Source: Muscardinus avellanarius
Lineage: Eukaryota; Chordata; Mammalia; Rodentia; Gliridae
Reading direction: 5' to 3'
DNA: 64,000 bases
Assembly: GCA_963383645.1 (NCBI GenBank)
Contig: OY726557.1
Location: 129,403,174-129,467,173 of the forward strand
Numbering within the stretch: the stretch's first letter is position 1; every line of letters starts with the position of its first letter. The notes beneath the pieces were generated by a model that was not told the DNA's origin, did no database searches, and saw only the letters and a program-made list of their open reading frames with translations. This document shows, piece after piece, positions 61,826 through 64,000 of this stretch. A program made the position numbers and the translations under genes.

Positions 61826-63107
61826 TCTTGCCTAGCAGAAAGCTGGTATGGAGTCCAAATGTCAAGGCTCTCAGTCTGGACTGCAGTCCCAGCCGTAGCC
61901 CTTTTCTAAACGGCAGGCTGGGTGAGTCTCGCATGCTTCTTCAGCGATGGCCACCAAAGAGAGCCAGGCTACCACCGCCACTCACCCTTTGGCTCTCCTT
62001 TTGCAAAAGGAATCCTCACTGAGGCAATACAAGTCACAGTGAACCCTTGGATGGCACGCCATCAGACCTAGAGCACAGTAAGGATCAAAAATACCTGCGG
62101 GGCTTTGGCGGGTAAATGCAAGTCCAGCCTGGCACATCGCGAGCCGTCATTCTTGGGAAAAGAAACAAGGCCGGCTTACCTGTGAGCACGGGGATGGGAA
62201 CACGTGCCCACGTCAGGCCTGGACTCCCGCTCTGCTGCTCTCTGGTGCACGACCAAGCAGCCTCCTGGGGTTGCTACAGACCAAATTTCCCTGTGTAATC
62301 GATTAAGGCTGGAAGACAGAAAGGAAAAAAGAATGAAACGTCACCAAGAGACCTAAGAGCAATAAAGACCTTGGAGTTGGTTTAAGTTCTGTCTTTCTCC
62401 TCCCCCTTGCCCTCCATTCCTTTTCTTTCTTTTCCTTCCCCTTCCCTCCTTTTTTTCTTCGACAGCTGTTTAATGTGGAGCAAAATGCTGGCTCCCTGGC
62501 ACCCACAGGCTGTGGGGATCAACCTGGCATCAGCATCAGGACTGAAGAATTGCTGCGAATGGCCAGCGGAGTGGAGTCGAGGTTCAACATACACCCCAGA
62601 GGTCAAGCAGGATCAGCTCAAGGTAAACTCCACCACTTCTGCTACTCGGTCAGGATAAATCACTTTGCTCCCCTGAACATGAATATTCTCTCCCACTAAC
62701 ATGAATATGAATACCTGCCTGACACTGCCAGGAGAGGCCGGGGAACACCAGTGCCCGGCAGAGAGAAAGCCCCAAGGGAGGGTGGCTTCCTTCCTTGTTC
62801 AGTGAGGCTGAGGTGCCCGGATGAAGAGAGCAGGGTGTGGGAAGGGCCACAGGTGGGGCTGGCATTTGGGGGACAGTTCTTGCTCCCGGGCAGCAGGTTC
62901 TCCTGCCAGAGGCAAGGACAATGGCAGAGAGCTCACATGATTTGTGGGAGAAGGATCGCAGGGAAGGGCACGTGGTCCTGCTTGGGGATCTGCTGGGTGG
63001 TGGAAAGTCTCTCTCCCTGTCTCCCCATCCTTTCTAGCTCCTGAAGAAGGTCCTCCTACCAGAACACCTGGGAAGAGAAGACAGCGGGCTCTGGGCTGCT
63101 CTGAGGA

Positions 63108-63191
63108 GACCTATAACCAGCACCTTTGCATACACAATGCCAGGATCTGAAGGGACCTATAACCAGCATCTTTGCATACATAATGCCCAGG
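63108..63191. repeat. Diverged 46-bp tandem duplication
   Basis: gacctataaccagcacc and tttgcatacacaatgcc at 63108 recur at 63154 as gacctataaccagcatc and tttgcatacataatgcc, with a few transitions. Confidence 0.92.
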
Positions 63192-64000
63192 AGACAACTT
63201 TGTTTATCTGGCTGCTGGGCATAAATTAACTAAGGAGAAAAAAAGGCTGAGGATCAGAGAGAAAAAGACTACCCATAAAATGATGAGATTAGATTAGACC
63301 AGGAAGATATCATTGTTACAGACCAATTGAATTTCCTCTGAGGTTAGCGTGGCCTGCCTTCCAGAGCACAGGGCTGGTGGCTGCTGTCTGGAACCATCCT
63401 TTATTTTTATCCTTTATCCCTGGGGTGGGCTGTGGGCGCGACGGCCACAGGGCAGGGGTGAGAGTTGCATCTTCACCCTCACAATGCAGGTGGGCTGGCA
63501 CATTTGGGCACAGGTGTCTTGGGCTGAAATTCCTACTTGAAAATAATTTCCTAGTACCCACTTCCCTTTCTTCCTAGCACCAGATACAACTGTTTTGTTT
63601 TTTTTATATCCATTTTGTTTCGTTTGGACCCTCCTCAGCTCCATAAAGGGCATAACCACCCACTTAAGTGAAGCCTGGATTCAGTCTTGACTCTCTCCTT
63701 TTACCCCTACATCCAACCCGCAGACGCATCTTGTCCGCTCCTTCTACAACACATATTCAAAAGCCATCTGTCTGTCCTCTTCCCTCCAGTTTCGTTACTG
63801 CCACCTTGTCCAAGCCACAGTCATTTCTGCCTCTTCTCTCTCTCCTCCTGGGGTGTTTCCCACCATCACACTGAAGGATGGATCTTGGAAATCAGATCAT
63901 GTTGCCACTTCTCCTACCCTGACTGCAGGCCGCCCTCCCCACCCCATCCCACCATGCCCCCTCGCCACCCGGTCCCCGATCACTCCACAGTCACTCTGTG

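Larger units (their letters stand above)
49051..64000. other. Region upstream of the ROMK1 exon
   Basis: About 15 kb that, by human gene structure, may be intron of longer KCNJ1 transcripts whose first exons lie beyond the window. I recognise no coding exon. Apart from the listed repeats, 49100-50600, 51090-52850, 53120-54300, 54660-57430, 57660-58600, 59245-59960 and 61830-64000 appear unique or contain only faint old repeats (for example an L2/MIR-like stretch at 51940-52120). Confidence 0.6.

Overview
The window is ordinary nuclear DNA from a mammal, almost certainly a squirrel-family rodent (Sciuridae). It carries many composite SINEs that join a 7SL-derived B1-like half to a tRNA-Ala-derived ID half through an A-rich linker, an arrangement known from squirrels and dormice. 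Real genes are split into exons; most long open frames are repeat or GC artefacts. The gene order matches human 11q24 (FLI1 followed tail-to-tail by KCNJ1).

Layout. 1-16215 is the distal part of FLI1 intron 5, full of SINEs, microsatellites and old transposons. FLI1 exons 6, 7, 8 and the coding part of exon 9 lie on the + strand at 16216-16281, 17753-17812, 19980-20027 and 22209-22738. They encode residues 219-452, including the whole ETS DNA-binding domain, in one unbroken frame; the 3'UTR runs to about 24195. 24196-44117 is a roughly 20 kb convergent intergenic gap holding repeats, a GC-rich CpG island (33080-33635) and two candidate regulatory blocks. KCNJ1 (ROMK, Kir1.1) lies on the - strand: 3'UTR from about 44118, core coding exon 45303-46442, and a 36-bp exon at 48832-48867 that supplies the ROMK1-type N terminus. 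Together these encode 391 residues, the human ROMK1 length. 49051-64000 lies upstream of that exon; I recognise no further coding exon there, only repeats (MIR, L1 3' end, SINEs, satellites).

The two genes are not a functional unit. FLI1 is an ETS transcription factor of blood and endothelium; ROMK is the kidney apical K+ channel. No new multi-gene system is present. The most notable items are a 5' half of tRNA-Gln retro-inserted with target duplications into a SINE (7816-7851); a Cys in place of the PIP2-binding Arg188 of ROMK (45915-45917); a young SINE about 120 bp upstream of the FLI1 ETS exon; three sites where SINEs inserted serially at one target; a SINE insertion reduced to about 20 nt plus a CA tail; and an unexplained intergenic CpG island.
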